57,068 nucleotides of DNA, from contig NZ_JARJBB010000026.1 of the NCBI RefSeq assembly GCF_029269835.1, forward strand, positions 1-57,068, given 5' to 3'. Positions 11,375 through 20,294 of this stretch are shown piece by piece. Source of the DNA: Streptomyces tropicalis. GTDB lineage: Bacteria; Actinomycetota; Actinomycetes; Streptomycetales; Streptomycetaceae. Each line of letters opens with the position of its first letter. Positions within the stretch are counted from its first letter, which is position 1. A program made the translations under genes and the position numbers. The notes under the pieces were generated by a model, which was not told where the DNA came from, searched no databases, and saw only the letters and a list, made by a program, of their open reading frames with translations.

Positions 11375-11402
11375 GGCCGGCGGGGCGTCGTCCCCGCCGG
11401 CC
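11375..11402 (+). terminator. hairpin terminator after infB
   Basis: GGCCGGCGGGG (11375-11385) pairs perfectly with CCCCGCCGGCC (11392-11402) around CGTCGT. It begins 19 nt past the infB stop, in the 236-nt gap before the DUF503 gene. More GC-rich inverted sequence follows near 11417-11460, so this gap may hold a compound terminator. Confidence 0.7.
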
Positions 11403-11592
11403 GGCCGTGCCTTGTCCGGGGGCGTTCGTGCCCCCGGGCCCCCGCAGCAGCGGGCGGGGGCGACCGGCGGCCGAGCGGGCGGAAAACCCCGTCGAGCCAC
11501 CGGCCGTCTTCGGGGTACCGTTCCTGATGTCCCTGCCCCACACCGACGGCAGGGCCATCGACCCCGTACCGGCGGGTTAACCGGGTACACAC

Positions 11593-11889
11593 ATGTACGT
11601 GGGGACTCTGTCCTTCGACCTCCTCCTCGGCGATGTCCACTCGCTGAAGGAGAAGCGGTCCGTCGTCCGCCCGATCGTCGCCGAGCTCCAGCGGAAATTC
11701 GCGGTGAGCGTGGCCGAGGTGGACCACCAGCATCTCCACCGGCGGGCCGTCATCGGCCTCGCCGCGGTCTCCGGGGACGCGACGCACCTCGTGGACGTGC
11801 TCGACCGGTGCGAGCGGCTGGTCGCCGGCCGCCCCGAGGTGGAGCTGCTGTCGGTCGGACGGCGCTTCCACGGCGAGTACGACGACTAG
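11593..11889 (+). CDS. DUF503 (YlxP-like) protein
   Basis: 98 residues, close to the usual DUF503 length. MYVGTLSFDLLLGDVHSLKEKRSVVRPIV is the family hallmark (the LKxKR motif), and VAEVDHQHLHRRAVIGLAAV the second conserved block. This gene almost always sits between infB and rbfA, which suggests a role tied to translation or ribosome assembly, but its biochemical function is not established. ATG 11593 start; no strong Shine-Dalgarno sequence is visible just upstream. Confidence 0.9.
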   Translation: MYVGTLSFDLLLGDVHSLKEKRSVVRPIVAELQRKFAVSVAEVDHQHLHRRAVIGLAAVSGDATHLVDVLDRCERLVAGRPEVELLSVGRRFHGEYDD

Positions 11890-11957
11890 ACGGTCCAGAC
11901 CGTCCGGACCGCCAGACCCTGAAAAACGCAGAAGAAGAAAGAACGGGAGACGGACCA

Positions 11958-12410
11958 GTGGCCGACAACGCGCGGGCGAAAAGGCTGGCGGACCTCATCC
12001 GGGAGGTGGTGGCCCAGAAGCTGCAGCGCGGGATCAAGGACCCGCGGCTCGGCTCGCACGTCACCATCACGGACACCCGGGTCACGGGCGACCTGCGGGA
12101 GGCGACCGTCTTCTACACGGTCTACGGGGACGACGAGGAGCGGGCCGCCGCGGCCGCGGGCCTGGAGAGCGCCAAGGGCATCCTGCGCTCCGAGGTCGGC
12201 CGTGCGGCCGGGGTGAAGTTCACCCCCACCCTCGCCTTCGTCGCCGACGCCCTGCCGGACAACGCCCGGAACATCGAGGACCTCCTCGACAGGGCGCGCG
12301 CCTCCGACGCCCAGGTGCGCGAGACCGCCACCGGCAAGACCTTCGCCGGGGAAGCGGACCCGTACCGGAAGCCCGGCTCCGCCGACGAGACGGACGACGC
12401 CGCCGAATGA
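11958..12410 (+). CDS. rbfA: 30S ribosome-binding factor A
   Basis: 150 residues from GTG 11958. RAKRLADLIREVVAQKLQR, then DPRLGSHVTITDTRVTGDL and ATVFYTVYGDD, form the KH-like RbfA domain that acts in late 16S rRNA 5'-end maturation and cold adaptation. KGILRSEVGRAAGVKFTPTL is the typical last helix-strand. The acidic tail (SADETDDAAE) is poorly conserved. Its stop overlaps the truB ATG by 4 nt. Confidence 0.95.
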   Translation: MADNARAKRLADLIREVVAQKLQRGIKDPRLGSHVTITDTRVTGDLREATVFYTVYGDDEERAAAAAGLESAKGILRSEVGRAAGVKFTPTLAFVADALPDNARNIEDLLDRARASDAQVRETATGKTFAGEADPYRKPGSADETDDAAE

Positions 12411-13312
12411 CCAGCAAGCCCACCCCGCCCGACGGCCTCGTCATCGTCGACAAGCCGTCGGGCTTCACCTCGCACGACGTGGTCGCCAAGATGCGCGGGA
12501 TCGCCAGGACCCGCCGCGTCGGCCACGCCGGCACGCTCGACCCCATGGCCACCGGTGTCCTCGTCCTGGGCATCGAGCGCGCCACCAAGCTCCTCGGCCA
12601 CCTCGCGCTGACCGAGAAGGAGTACCTCGGCACCGTCCGTCTGGGGCAGAACACCCTCACCGACGACGCCGAGGGCGAGATCACCTCGTCCACCGACGCC
12701 TCCCGGGTCACCCGGGACGCCGTGGACGCCGGGATCGCCAAGCTGACCGGCGACATCATGCAGGTGCCGTCCAAGGTCAGCGCCATCAAGATCGACGGCG
12801 TGCGGTCGTACAAGCGGGCCCGCGACGGCGAGGACTTCGAGATCCCCGCCCGCCCGGTCACCGTCTCGTCCTTCACGGTCCACGACATCCGGGACGCCGT
12901 CGCCCAGGACGGCACCCCGGTGCTCGACCTCGTCGTGTCGGTGGTGTGCTCCTCCGGCACCTACATCCGCGCCCTGGCCCGCGACCTCGGGGCCGGCCTC
13001 GGCGTCGGCGGCCACCTCACCGCCCTGCGCCGCACCCGCGTCGGCCCCTACGGGCTCGACGCGGCGAAGACCCTGGAGCAGCTTCAGCAGGAGCTGTCCG
13101 TGATGCCGCTCTCCGACGCGGCCGGGGCCGCCTTCCCGCGCTGGAACGTCGACACCCGCCGGGCGCGGCTGCTCACCAACGGCGTCCGGCTGGAGATGCC
13201 CGACGAGTACGCGGGCGCCGGGCCGGTGGCCGTCTTCGACCCCGAGGGACGGCTGCTCGCCCTGGTGGAGGAGCAGCGCGGCAAGGCCAAGAGCGTGGCC
13301 GTCTTCGGCTGA
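12407..13312 (+). CDS. truB: tRNA pseudouridine(55) synthase
   Basis: 301 residues. GLVIVDKPSGFTSHDVV and RRVGHAGTLDPMATGVLVLG are TruB motifs I and II; Asp45 in GTLDP is the catalytic nucleophile that makes pseudouridine 55 in the T-loop of tRNAs. VPSKVSAIKIDGVRSYKRAR and SSGTYIRALARDLG are further signature blocks. The C-terminal part (from about residue 240) resembles the PUA-like extension. ATG 12407 overlaps the rbfA stop, indicating coupling. Confidence 0.96.
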   Translation: MTSKPTPPDGLVIVDKPSGFTSHDVVAKMRGIARTRRVGHAGTLDPMATGVLVLGIERATKLLGHLALTEKEYLGTVRLGQNTLTDDAEGEITSSTDASRVTRDAVDAGIAKLTGDIMQVPSKVSAIKIDGVRSYKRARDGEDFEIPARPVTVSSFTVHDIRDAVAQDGTPVLDLVVSVVCSSGTYIRALARDLGAGLGVGGHLTALRRTRVGPYGLDAAKTLEQLQQELSVMPLSDAAGAAFPRWNVDTRRARLLTNGVRLEMPDEYAGAGPVAVFDPEGRLLALVEEQRGKAKSVAVFG

Positions 13313-13337
13313 GGCGGGCGCCGCCCGCCGCCGTGCA

Positions 13338-13368
13338 GCGGCGGCCGGGGAACCTCCCCGGCCGCCGC
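13338..13368 (+). terminator. strong hairpin terminator after truB
   Basis: Perfect 14-bp stem: arms 13338-13351 and 13355-13368 around the triloop ACC. It lies 26 nt past truB and closes the rimP-truB cluster before the unrelated large gene at 13558. Confidence 0.8.
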
Positions 13369-13557
13369 CCCACGGATCCCCCTCGCTTCCCCCACCCGCA
13401 CGGTGTATCCGGGGCGGCCCCTGCCTTCACCCGACCGTGCGGGCGCTCGGAGCGAACGGGGGAGTGCGCGGGGGCGCGTTCCCGTCGCGGCCTGTCCCGC
13501 CGATCTTCCTCCGCCTACCGTCTGAGCAGGCACGGATGCACGGCGGGAGGAACCACG

Positions 13558-16500
13558 ATGGCGGCACGCGGCCCTCTGGCGACCGACGGGAGCCGGACCC
13601 GCGCCGGCGGAGCGGCGGACGGCGGAGGGGACCGGGCCGCCGCGGATCCTGCCCCGGACGCCGGGGACCGGGACCGGGGGGCGGCGGACCGTGTCCTGGA
13701 CCGCTCGCTGGTGCGGATCCGCGACCTGGACGGGCGGCCGCGCGGCACCGCCTTCGCCGCCGACCACCGCGGCACCCTCGTCACCAGCCACGAGAGCGTC
13801 GACGGGCTCTCCCACCTCGTCCTGCACGCCCCCGGCGCCGACCGCACCCGCGTGGTCACCGCCGACGCGGTGACCGCGCTGCCCGCCCTCGGTCTCGCCC
13901 TCGTCCACACCGAGGACCTCGGCGCCGCCCCCCTGCCCGTCGCCGTACGGGACGCGGCCGCGCCGGGCACCTACGTCCGGATCGCCGCCGGGTGCTGGCG
14001 CGAGGCCCGGGTGCTCGGGCGCACCACCGCCACGTACACCGCCGCCGACCGCGTGCACGCCCTCGACGGCGTGCTGGAACTGGCGATCGGCACGGCCGGG
14101 AGGGACGCGCTGCGGCAGGGCGGAGGCGTGGCCGGGGGGCCGGTGCTCGACACCGGGACCGGGGCCGTCGTCGCCGTCCTCGGGACCGCACTGCACGACG
14201 GCGAGCGCGACACCGGCTTCGCCGTGCCGCTGCGCCCGGCCGGCGGCGCCCCCGGCCCGCTCGCCGTGCTGCTCGCCCGCAACGCGGCCACGGTCCCGGC
14301 GTACGGAGCCGACCTGAACCTGGCGGGCGTCCTGGAACTGACGGCCGTCTCGACCGGCCAGGACGGCCCGGGCCCGCTCGCACCGCCGGTGTCCCCCCGG
14401 ACGACCCGGAGGACGCCCGTCCGGACGACCTGGGGGACGGGGTGCGGGGCGGCGGTCCCGCAGGCACCGCCCCGGCCGACCGCGGCCGCGGGAGCGACGG
14501 AGCCGGTGTCCACCGCCGGGGCGGGGGAGAGCTCCGCGGGGTCGGTGGCGGCCGCGGAAACCGGCGGTCCGGCCGTGGGGCCTGCGCCGGTGCCGGAGTC
14601 CGGCGTCCCGTTCGCGGGTCCGGGGACGGTCCCGGAGACGGGCGGTCCGGCCGTGGGGCCGGCGGTTGCACCGGAACCCTTCGGTCCGTCCGCCTCCGCC
14701 GATGCCGGGTGCGCCGGCCCCGGTGGCCTCGCCGCGACCCCGTCCGGCCCGGCCGGATCACCCGGATCCCCTCACCCCGCGGACCCCGCCCGCCCGATCC
14801 CCGCCCGCCCGATCCCCGCGCACCGCGGCCCCGCCGGAGCGACGGCCGCAGCCTTCGGGGGCTGGGGCGGGGAAGCGGGCTCGGAGGGCGGAGCAGGTCC
14901 GGCCGGGGGCCGGGGGCCCGGGCCGTCTCCGGTGGGGACGGGCGGCGGGGCGGGCGAGACGGTGGTGGAACGGGCCAACGTCGTACGCGAGTTGACGGCG
15001 TTCGCCGACGGCCCCGGCCCCGGCGCCGTGCTCGCCCTCGTCGGTGCCCCCGGCAGCGGCCGTACGACCGAACTCGCGGCGCTCGCCGCCCGCCGCGCCC
15101 GCCGTGCCGAACCCCGGCCCACGCTGTGGCTGCGGGGCGCAGACCTGCGGGACGCCGACGGCTCCGTCGCGGACGCGGTGGGCCGGGCGCTCGACCGGGC
15201 CGCCCGGATCGTCGCGGCCTCCCGGGCACCCCTCCCGGCCGACGGTGCCGGCCCCACCCCGGACCGCCTCGCCCACCACGCCCGCGCCGCCGGACGGCCC
15301 CTCCTGCTGCTGCTCGACGGCCCCGAGGAGATGCCGCCCGCCCTGGCACACCGGCTGGCCGAGTGGACCGGGGCCACGGCGCGCTGGCTGCACGCGACCG
15401 GGACGCGCCTGGTCGTCGCCTGCCGGGAGGAGCACTGGGAGGCGGCCGGGGCGCACGTCCCGCCCGCACTGCTCCACACCCCCCGCCGGGAGGACGGCGC
15501 CGGCCACCTCCCGCCCTGCCTGCGCCTCGGGGACCTCACGGCCGACGAGGCCCGCGAGGCCCGCGTCCGCCACGGCGTCCCGGACGGCTCCCTCGCGGCC
15601 GCCGACGCCCGCCACCCGCTCACCCTGCGCCTGCTCGGCGAGGTCCGCGCCGCCCTCCCCGGTCTCCCGCACGGCGTCCGCCTGGACCGTCACGACGTCC
15701 TCTCCGCCCACCTCGACCTGATGTGCCTGCGGGTCGCCGTCCGCCTCGCCGCCGGGAACGGCCGGCGCGGCACCGCGGTGCGCCTGCTCGCCGCGCGGGT
15801 CGCCGGGCAGGTCCACGAGGCCGCCCGCCGCAGCCTCGGCTCCGGCCGGGGCGAGCTGGAGCGGGCGGACTTCGAGGCGCTGTTCCCCTGGGGCACCGCC
15901 CCCGCCCGTCTCGGAGGCGGCACCGGCTGGGCGTCCGCCGTCCTCGCCGAGGGACTCCTCGTCCCGGCCGGCGGCGGCTACCGCTTCGCCCACGAGGAGC
16001 TCGCCGACTGGATCCAGGGCGTCCACCTCGACCTGGACCCGGCCCTGCACGCCCTGCTCCACCCCGGCCCCGCCTCCCGGGAGACCGCGCCCGTCCCGCA
16101 CCACCGCATCGGCCCCGTCGTCCAGGCCCTGCTGCTCCTGGCCCGCCGGCACGCCCCCGGCCGGCTGTCCGCCCGCCTGGCCCGGCTGCTGTGCGCCCTC
16201 GACGCCGACCCGGACTCCTGGTGGGCGTCCCGGCTGCTGGCCGGCGTCCTGCTGCGGGTGCCCGACGCCTCCGCGCACGCGGACGTCCTGCGGCTGCTCG
16301 CCGAGTGGATCGTGGCCCGGCGGCTGGCCGGCCGGTCCGTCCCGTCCGCCCTCGGCCCCGCCTTCTGGATCGCGCTGCCCCTGCCCGACGCCGACCGCTG
16401 CGACCTGCTGCGGCGGCTCCTCCACGCCGACGGCGCCGCGGGCCCCGGCGCCGCACCCAGGTACCTCGACGCCGCCGCCCGGCTCCTCGACGCCGACCCC

Positions 16501-17055
16501 GCCGCTGTACAACCGCACCTGATCCGCTGGTTCGACGACGAGAGTCCGCTGCCCGCGACCCCCGACGCCACCGCGGCCACGGCCGCGCAGGCCCTGTTGC
16601 ACACGCACCGCCACCGGGCCGTGGACGACCTCGCCGAGGCCCTCGCCTCCTGCGCGCACCCGCGGGCGCAGGAGCTGCTGTCGGTCCTCGCCGAGGAGGA
16701 GCCGTCCGCGCTGTGCCGGGCCGTGCACCGCTGGGCGCACGACGAGCGCCCGGCCCGCCGGGCCGCGGCCGCCGGCCACGCGCTGCGCACCGCGCCCCAC
16801 GCCCGCACCGACCAGGACCGGGAGCTGCTCCGCCGCGCCGCGCTCGCGCTGCTGGCCCGCCCCGCCGACGCCGACCTGCACGGCAGCGCGCTCGCCGTCC
16901 TCGTGGGCGACCCGCACACCCGCGCCCGCCATCTGCCGCGGGCGCTGCGGCACTTCGCCGCAGGCGACCCGCACGTACCGCTCGCCGCGCTCGCCCCGGC
17001 CCTGGCCACCCACCCCGACACGGTCCTCGCCGCGTTCGGCGGCCCGATGTCCTGA
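13558..17055 (+). CDS. degenerate trypsin-like domain fused to STAND/AAA-like NTPase
   Basis: 1165 residues from ATG 13558 (GGGAGGA 6 nt upstream). Residues about 45-260 look like a trypsin-fold domain: TLVTSHESV holds the catalytic-position His78. The usual D-L-A-L-L is GLALV (Gly112), and the usual G-x-S-G-G-P is GVAGGP (Ala192), so two triad residues are gone. Residues about 265-480 are a Pro/Gly/Ala linker with short repeats (GGPAVGPA, RPIPA). Then comes an NTPase: GAPGSGRTT (496-504; Arg in place of the Walker A Lys), LLLLLDGPEE as Walker B (Asp587) and VVACREEHW as a sensor. The remainder is a winged-helix-like and all-helical repeat region. No membrane segment. Function unknown; it resembles NLR-like signalling proteins in architecture. 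Confidence 0.7.
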   Translation: MAARGPLATDGSRTRAGGAADGGGDRAAADPAPDAGDRDRGAADRVLDRSLVRIRDLDGRPRGTAFAADHRGTLVTSHESVDGLSHLVLHAPGADRTRVVTADAVTALPALGLALVHTEDLGAAPLPVAVRDAAAPGTYVRIAAGCWREARVLGRTTATYTAADRVHALDGVLELAIGTAGRDALRQGGGVAGGPVLDTGTGAVVAVLGTALHDGERDTGFAVPLRPAGGAPGPLAVLLARNAATVPAYGADLNLAGVLELTAVSTGQDGPGPLAPPVSPRTTRRTPVRTTWGTGCGAAVPQAPPRPTAAAGATEPVSTAGAGESSAGSVAAAETGGPAVGPAPVPESGVPFAGPGTVPETGGPAVGPAVAPEPFGPSASADAGCAGPGGLAATPSGPAGSPGSPHPADPARPIPARPIPAHRGPAGATAAAFGGWGGEAGSEGGAGPAGGRGPGPSPVGTGGGAGETVVERANVVRELTAFADGPGPGAVLALVGAPGSGRTTELAALAARRARRAEPRPTLWLRGADLRDADGSVADAVGRALDRAARIVAASRAPLPADGAGPTPDRLAHHARAAGRPLLLLLDGPEEMPPALAHRLAEWTGATARWLHATGTRLVVACREEHWEAAGAHVPPALLHTPRREDGAGHLPPCLRLGDLTADEAREARVRHGVPDGSLAAADARHPLTLRLLGEVRAALPGLPHGVRLDRHDVLSAHLDLMCLRVAVRLAAGNGRRGTAVRLLAARVAGQVHEAARRSLGSGRGELERADFEALFPWGTAPARLGGGTGWASAVLAEGLLVPAGGGYRFAHEELADWIQGVHLDLDPALHALLHPGPASRETAPVPHHRIGPVVQALLLLARRHAPGRLSARLARLLCALDADPDSWWASRLLAGVLLRVPDASAHADVLRLLAEWIVARRLAGRSVPSALGPAFWIALPLPDADRCDLLRRLLHADGAAGPGAAPRYLDAAARLLDADPAAVQPHLIRWFDDESPLPATPDATAATAAQALLHTHRHRAVDDLAEALASCAHPRAQELLSVLAEEEPSALCRAVHRWAHDERPARRAAAAGHALRTAPHARTDQDRELLRRAALALLARPADADLHGSALAVLVGDPHTRARHLPRALRHFAAGDPHVPLAALAPALATHPDTVLAAFGGPMS

Positions 17056-17307
17056 CCCGCGCCGCCGCGGGGCGCCCCCGGGACCGACCGGACCGCCGAC
17101 CGGACCGGCCGGGCCGCCGCGGCCGACCGGACCGGACGCGCGCCGCCCGTGCGCCGCCGGACCGGTGTCCGTGTCCCCGTACGACCGTGGCGGGTCACGT
17201 GCGCCCCGTCACAGCCCCCATGCCGATGCGGGCCGCGGACGCGGGACATGGCACCCTTAGACCTGCGGACAAGGCAACCGAGACGGGTTCGACGAGGAGC
17301 GGTCACA

Positions 17308-18261
17308 GTGCAGCGCTGGCGTGGCTTGGAGGACATCCCCCAGGACTGGGGGCGCAGCGTCGTCACCATCGGTTCCTACGACGGGGTCCACCGCGGCCAC
17401 CAGCTGATCGTCCGGCACGCCGTGGACCGGGCCCGCGCCCTGGGCGTCCCCTCCGTCGTCGTCACCTTCGACCCGCACCCCAGCGAGGTCGTCCGCCCCG
17501 GCAGCCACCCGCCACTGCTCGCCGCGCACCACCGCCGCGCCGAACTCATGGCCGAGCTGGGCGTGGACGCGGTCCTCGTCCTGCCCTTCACCAGCGAGTT
17601 CTCGAAGCTGTCCCCGGCCGACTTCGTGGTGAAGGTCCTGGTCGACAAGCTGCACGCCAAGGCCGTCGTGGAGGGACCGAACTTCCGCTTCGGCCACAAG
17701 GCGGCCGGCGACGTGGCGTTCCTCGTCGAGCAGGGCACCGTCTACGACTTCGAGGTCGACGTCGTCGACCTGTACGTCACCGGTGAGGCCGGCGACGGCA
17801 AGCCCTTCTCCTCGACCCTGACCCGCCGGCTGGTCGCGGAGGGCGACGTGTGCGGCGCCCGCGAGATCCTGGGCCGTCCGCACCGGGTGGAGGGCGTCGT
17901 CGTGCGCGGCGCCCAGCGCGGCCGCGAGCTGGGCTTCCCCACCGCCAACGTGGAGACCCTGCCGCACACCGCGATCCCCGCCGACGGCGTCTACGCCGGC
18001 TATCTGCACGCCCAGGGCGAGCAGATGCCCGCCGCCGTCTCCGTCGGCACCAACCCGCAGTTCGACGGCACCGAGCGGACGGTGGAGGCGTACGCCATCG
18101 ACCGCGTCGGCCTCGACCTGTACGGCCTGCACGTCGCCGTCGACTTCCTGTCCTTCGTCCGCGGCCAGGCGAAGTTCGACTCCCTCGAAGCCCTGCTGGA
18201 GACCATGGCCGAGGACGTCAAGAAGTGCCGGGAGATCATCGCGGTGGACGAGCAGGACTGA
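17308..18261 (+). CDS. ribF: bifunctional riboflavin kinase / FAD synthetase
   Basis: 317 residues from GTG 17308. The N-terminal FMN adenylyltransferase domain shows TIGSYDGVHRGHQ, with the HxGH-type nucleotidyl-transfer motif (His28, His31), and later VEGPNFRFGHKAAGD. The C-terminal riboflavin kinase domain shows GRPHRVEGVVVRGAQRGREL followed by GFPTANV. It makes FMN and FAD from riboflavin and ATP in the cytosol. Position after truB is conserved in many actinobacteria. A hairpin between it and the facing ABC operon separates the transcripts. Confidence 0.96.
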   Translation: MQRWRGLEDIPQDWGRSVVTIGSYDGVHRGHQLIVRHAVDRARALGVPSVVVTFDPHPSEVVRPGSHPPLLAAHHRRAELMAELGVDAVLVLPFTSEFSKLSPADFVVKVLVDKLHAKAVVEGPNFRFGHKAAGDVAFLVEQGTVYDFEVDVVDLYVTGEAGDGKPFSSTLTRRLVAEGDVCGAREILGRPHRVEGVVVRGAQRGRELGFPTANVETLPHTAIPADGVYAGYLHAQGEQMPAAVSVGTNPQFDGTERTVEAYAIDRVGLDLYGLHVAVDFLSFVRGQAKFDSLEALLETMAEDVKKCREIIAVDEQD

Positions 18262-18273
18262 CGACCCGCGTCC

Positions 18274-18302
18274 CGCGGCGCCCCTGACGGCCGGGCGCCG
18301 CG
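18274..18302. terminator. bidirectional terminator between ribF and ABC operon
   Basis: CGCGGCGCCC (18274-18283) pairs with GGGCGCCGCG (18293-18302) around a 9-nt loop. It occupies most of the 48-nt gap between convergent ribF and the last ABC gene. Confidence 0.7.
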
Positions 18303-18309
18303 ACGCCCG

Positions 18310-19305
18310 TCACTCCTGCGGCGCGGCCACCCGGGCGCGCGCCCAGTGGCAGGCCACCTGGGCCTCGCCGCCACCGCCGAGCACCTCGAGGCCCGTCCCG
18401 CGGCACGCGTCCGCGACACCCGCCCGGGCCGCCTCCCCGCTCGCCAGGACCTGGCAGCGGACGTGGAAGCGGCAGCCGCCCGGGATGCGGGAGGGGTCCG
18501 GCGGCTCGCCGCCGAGGACGACCGGGGCGCCCTCGGCCTCCGGCAGCACCGACAGCAGCGCCTGCGTGTACGGATGCCGGGGCGCCGTCAGGACCTCCTC
18601 CACCGCGCCCGTCTCCACGATCCGGCCCAGGTACATCACCGCGACCCGGTCGGCGATGTTCCAGGCGAGGCCCAGATCATGCGTCACCACCAGTGCGGCC
18701 AGGCCGAGTTCGGTGCGCAGCCGCAGAAGCAGCGCGAGGATCTCGCCGCGGACCGAGGCGTCCAGGGACGCCACCGGCTCGTCGGCGACGAGGAGTTCCG
18801 GTGCGAGGACCAGCGCGCCCGCGATGACGACCCGCTGCCGCTGCCCCCCGGACAGCTCGTGCGGATAGCGCAGGAAGAAGCGCTCCGGCGGCCGCAGTCC
18901 GGCCCGGGAGAGCGCCTCGGCGACCGCGGCCCGCTCGTCGCCGCGGTGCCCGTGGATCCGCAGGCCCTCGGCCACCGCGTCGTACACGGTGTGCCGCGGG
19001 TTCAGCGAGCCGCTCGGGTCCTGGAGCACCAGCTGCGCCCGCTTGCGGTACGCCTTCAGGGCGCGGCCGGAGCGGGGCAGCGGCGCCCCGTCGAAGGTCA
19101 CCCGGCCCGCCGTCGGCGGGACCAGTCCGAGCAGGGAGCGCGCCAGCGTCGTCTTGCCGCAGCCCGACTCGCCGACCAGGGCGACGATCTCGCCGGGCCG
19201 GATGTCCAGGTCCACGCCGTCCACGGCCCGCGCGGGCGGCGCACCGTGCCGCCCGGGGAACGTGATGTGCAGGCCCTCGACGCTCAGCAGCGGTGGGGTG
19301 GTCAT
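18310..19305 (-). CDS. peptide-type ABC transporter ATP-binding protein (DppF/OppF-like)
   Basis: 331 residues. Walker A GESGCGKTT, Q-loop QDPSGSLNPR, signature LSGGQRQR, Walker B LLVADEP and H-loop VTHDLG are all intact. The C-terminal oligopeptide extension (RHPYTQALLS, then a Cys-containing GGCRFHVRC segment) marks the Dpp/Opp subfamily. It is the last gene of the operon; its ATG (19305) overlaps the stop of the preceding ATPase gene by 4 nt. It would pair with that protein to energise uptake at the inner face of the membrane. Confidence 0.93.
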   Translation of the reverse strand: MTTPPLLSVEGLHITFPGRHGAPPARAVDGVDLDIRPGEIVALVGESGCGKTTLARSLLGLVPPTAGRVTFDGAPLPRSGRALKAYRKRAQLVLQDPSGSLNPRHTVYDAVAEGLRIHGHRGDERAAVAEALSRAGLRPPERFFLRYPHELSGGQRQRVVIAGALVLAPELLVADEPVASLDASVRGEILALLLRLRTELGLAALVVTHDLGLAWNIADRVAVMYLGRIVETGAVEEVLTAPRHPYTQALLSVLPEAEGAPVVLGGEPPDPSRIPGGCRFHVRCQVLASGEAARAGVADACRGTGLEVLGGGGEAQVACHWARARVAAPQE

Positions 19306-20294
19306 GGGGTGCCGCTCCTCACTTCCGCCTCGGCCGCGCCGGCGCCCTCGGCCACGTGCACGCAGGCCGCCCGCCGGCCGGAGCCGGCCGGCCGCAGCGC
19401 CTGGTCCTGCGTGGCGCACACCTCCAGCGCGGCCGGGCACCGCGGGTGGAAGGCGCACCCGGAGGGCACCGCGGCCGGGTCCGGCGGATCGCCGGGCAGC
19501 CCGCGCGGCGCGAACCGGGACGCCGGGTCGCCGATCCGCGGGAACGCCTCGGACAGGGCCCTTCCGTACGGGTGCAGGGCGTCCTCGTGGACCTGCCGGG
19601 CCGGGCCCTCCTCGACCACCCGGCCCGCGTACATCACCGCGAGCCGGTCGCAGGTGTCCGCGAGGACCGCCAGGTCGTGACTGATCATGATCAGGCCGAC
19701 GTCCTGCTCCCCGACCAGCCGCTCGATCAGGCGCAGGATCTGCGCCTGGATCATCACGTCGAGCGCGGTGGTCGGCTCGTCGGCGACGATCAGCCGCGGA
19801 TCGCAGGCCAGCGCCATCGCGATCATCACGCGCTGCCGCTGCCCGCCGGACAGCTCGTGCGGGTACGCGCCCGCCCGCGCCGCGGGCAGACCCACCAGCT
19901 CCAGCAGCTCCCCGGTCCGCCGCCGTGCGGCGGCCGGGGCCGCCCGGCCGTGCAGCAGGATCGGCTCGGCGATCTGGTCGCCGATCCGGTGCACCGGGTT
20001 CAGCGAGTGCATCGCGCCCTGGAAGACGATGGAGGCCCCGGCCCAGCGCACCGCGCGCACCCGGCCCCACTTCATCGCCAGCACGTCCTCGCCGTCCAGC
20101 AGGATCTCCCCGCCGACCCGGGTGCCCGCGGGCAGCAGCCGCAGCAGGGCCAGCGCCAGCGTCGACTTGCCGCAGCCGGACTCGCCCGCGATCCCGAGCT
20201 TCTCGCCCGCGGCGAGCCGCAGGTCGGCCCCGCGCACCGCGGCCGCTCCGCCGGCGTACGTCACGGTCAGGTCCCTGACCTCGAGCAGACTCAA
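19302..20294 (-). CDS. peptide-type ABC transporter ATP-binding protein (DppD/OppD-like)
   Basis: 330 residues. Walker A GESGCGKST, VFQGAMHSLNPV (Q-loop), LSGGQRQRV, LIVADEPTTALD and MISHDLAVL are intact, and the C-terminus has the Dpp/Opp extension with SGCAFHPRCP. I take the start as TTG 20294: it makes a TTGA overlap with the stop of the permease gene, in keeping with the 4-nt overlaps throughout this operon, and the protein then begins at the usual SLLEVRDLTV. Confidence 0.92.
   Translation of the reverse strand: MSLLEVRDLTVTYAGGAAAVRGADLRLAAGEKLGIAGESGCGKSTLALALLRLLPAGTRVGGEILLDGEDVLAMKWGRVRAVRWAGASIVFQGAMHSLNPVHRIGDQIAEPILLHGRAAPAAARRRTGELLELVGLPAARAGAYPHELSGGQRQRVMIAMALACDPRLIVADEPTTALDVMIQAQILRLIERLVGEQDVGLIMISHDLAVLADTCDRLAVMYAGRVVEEGPARQVHEDALHPYGRALSEAFPRIGDPASRFAPRGLPGDPPDPAAVPSGCAFHPRCPAALEVCATQDQALRPAGSGRRAACVHVAEGAGAAEAEVRSGTP

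Noticed and set aside
13558..17055. A full anti-phage defence island around the STAND-like protein
   Set aside because: The neighbours are truB and ribF, both housekeeping; there is no integrase, repeat or companion effector gene, and base composition does not differ from the surroundings.
13437..17786. A 1449-residue open frame longer than the gene I annotated in the same place
   Set aside because: It is almost pure Arg/Pro/Gly/Ala, has no domain, and runs through both the 3.5-kb gene and part of ribF in another frame. Long shadow frames are expected at this GC content; the annotated frame shows the correct third-position GC and recognisable motifs.
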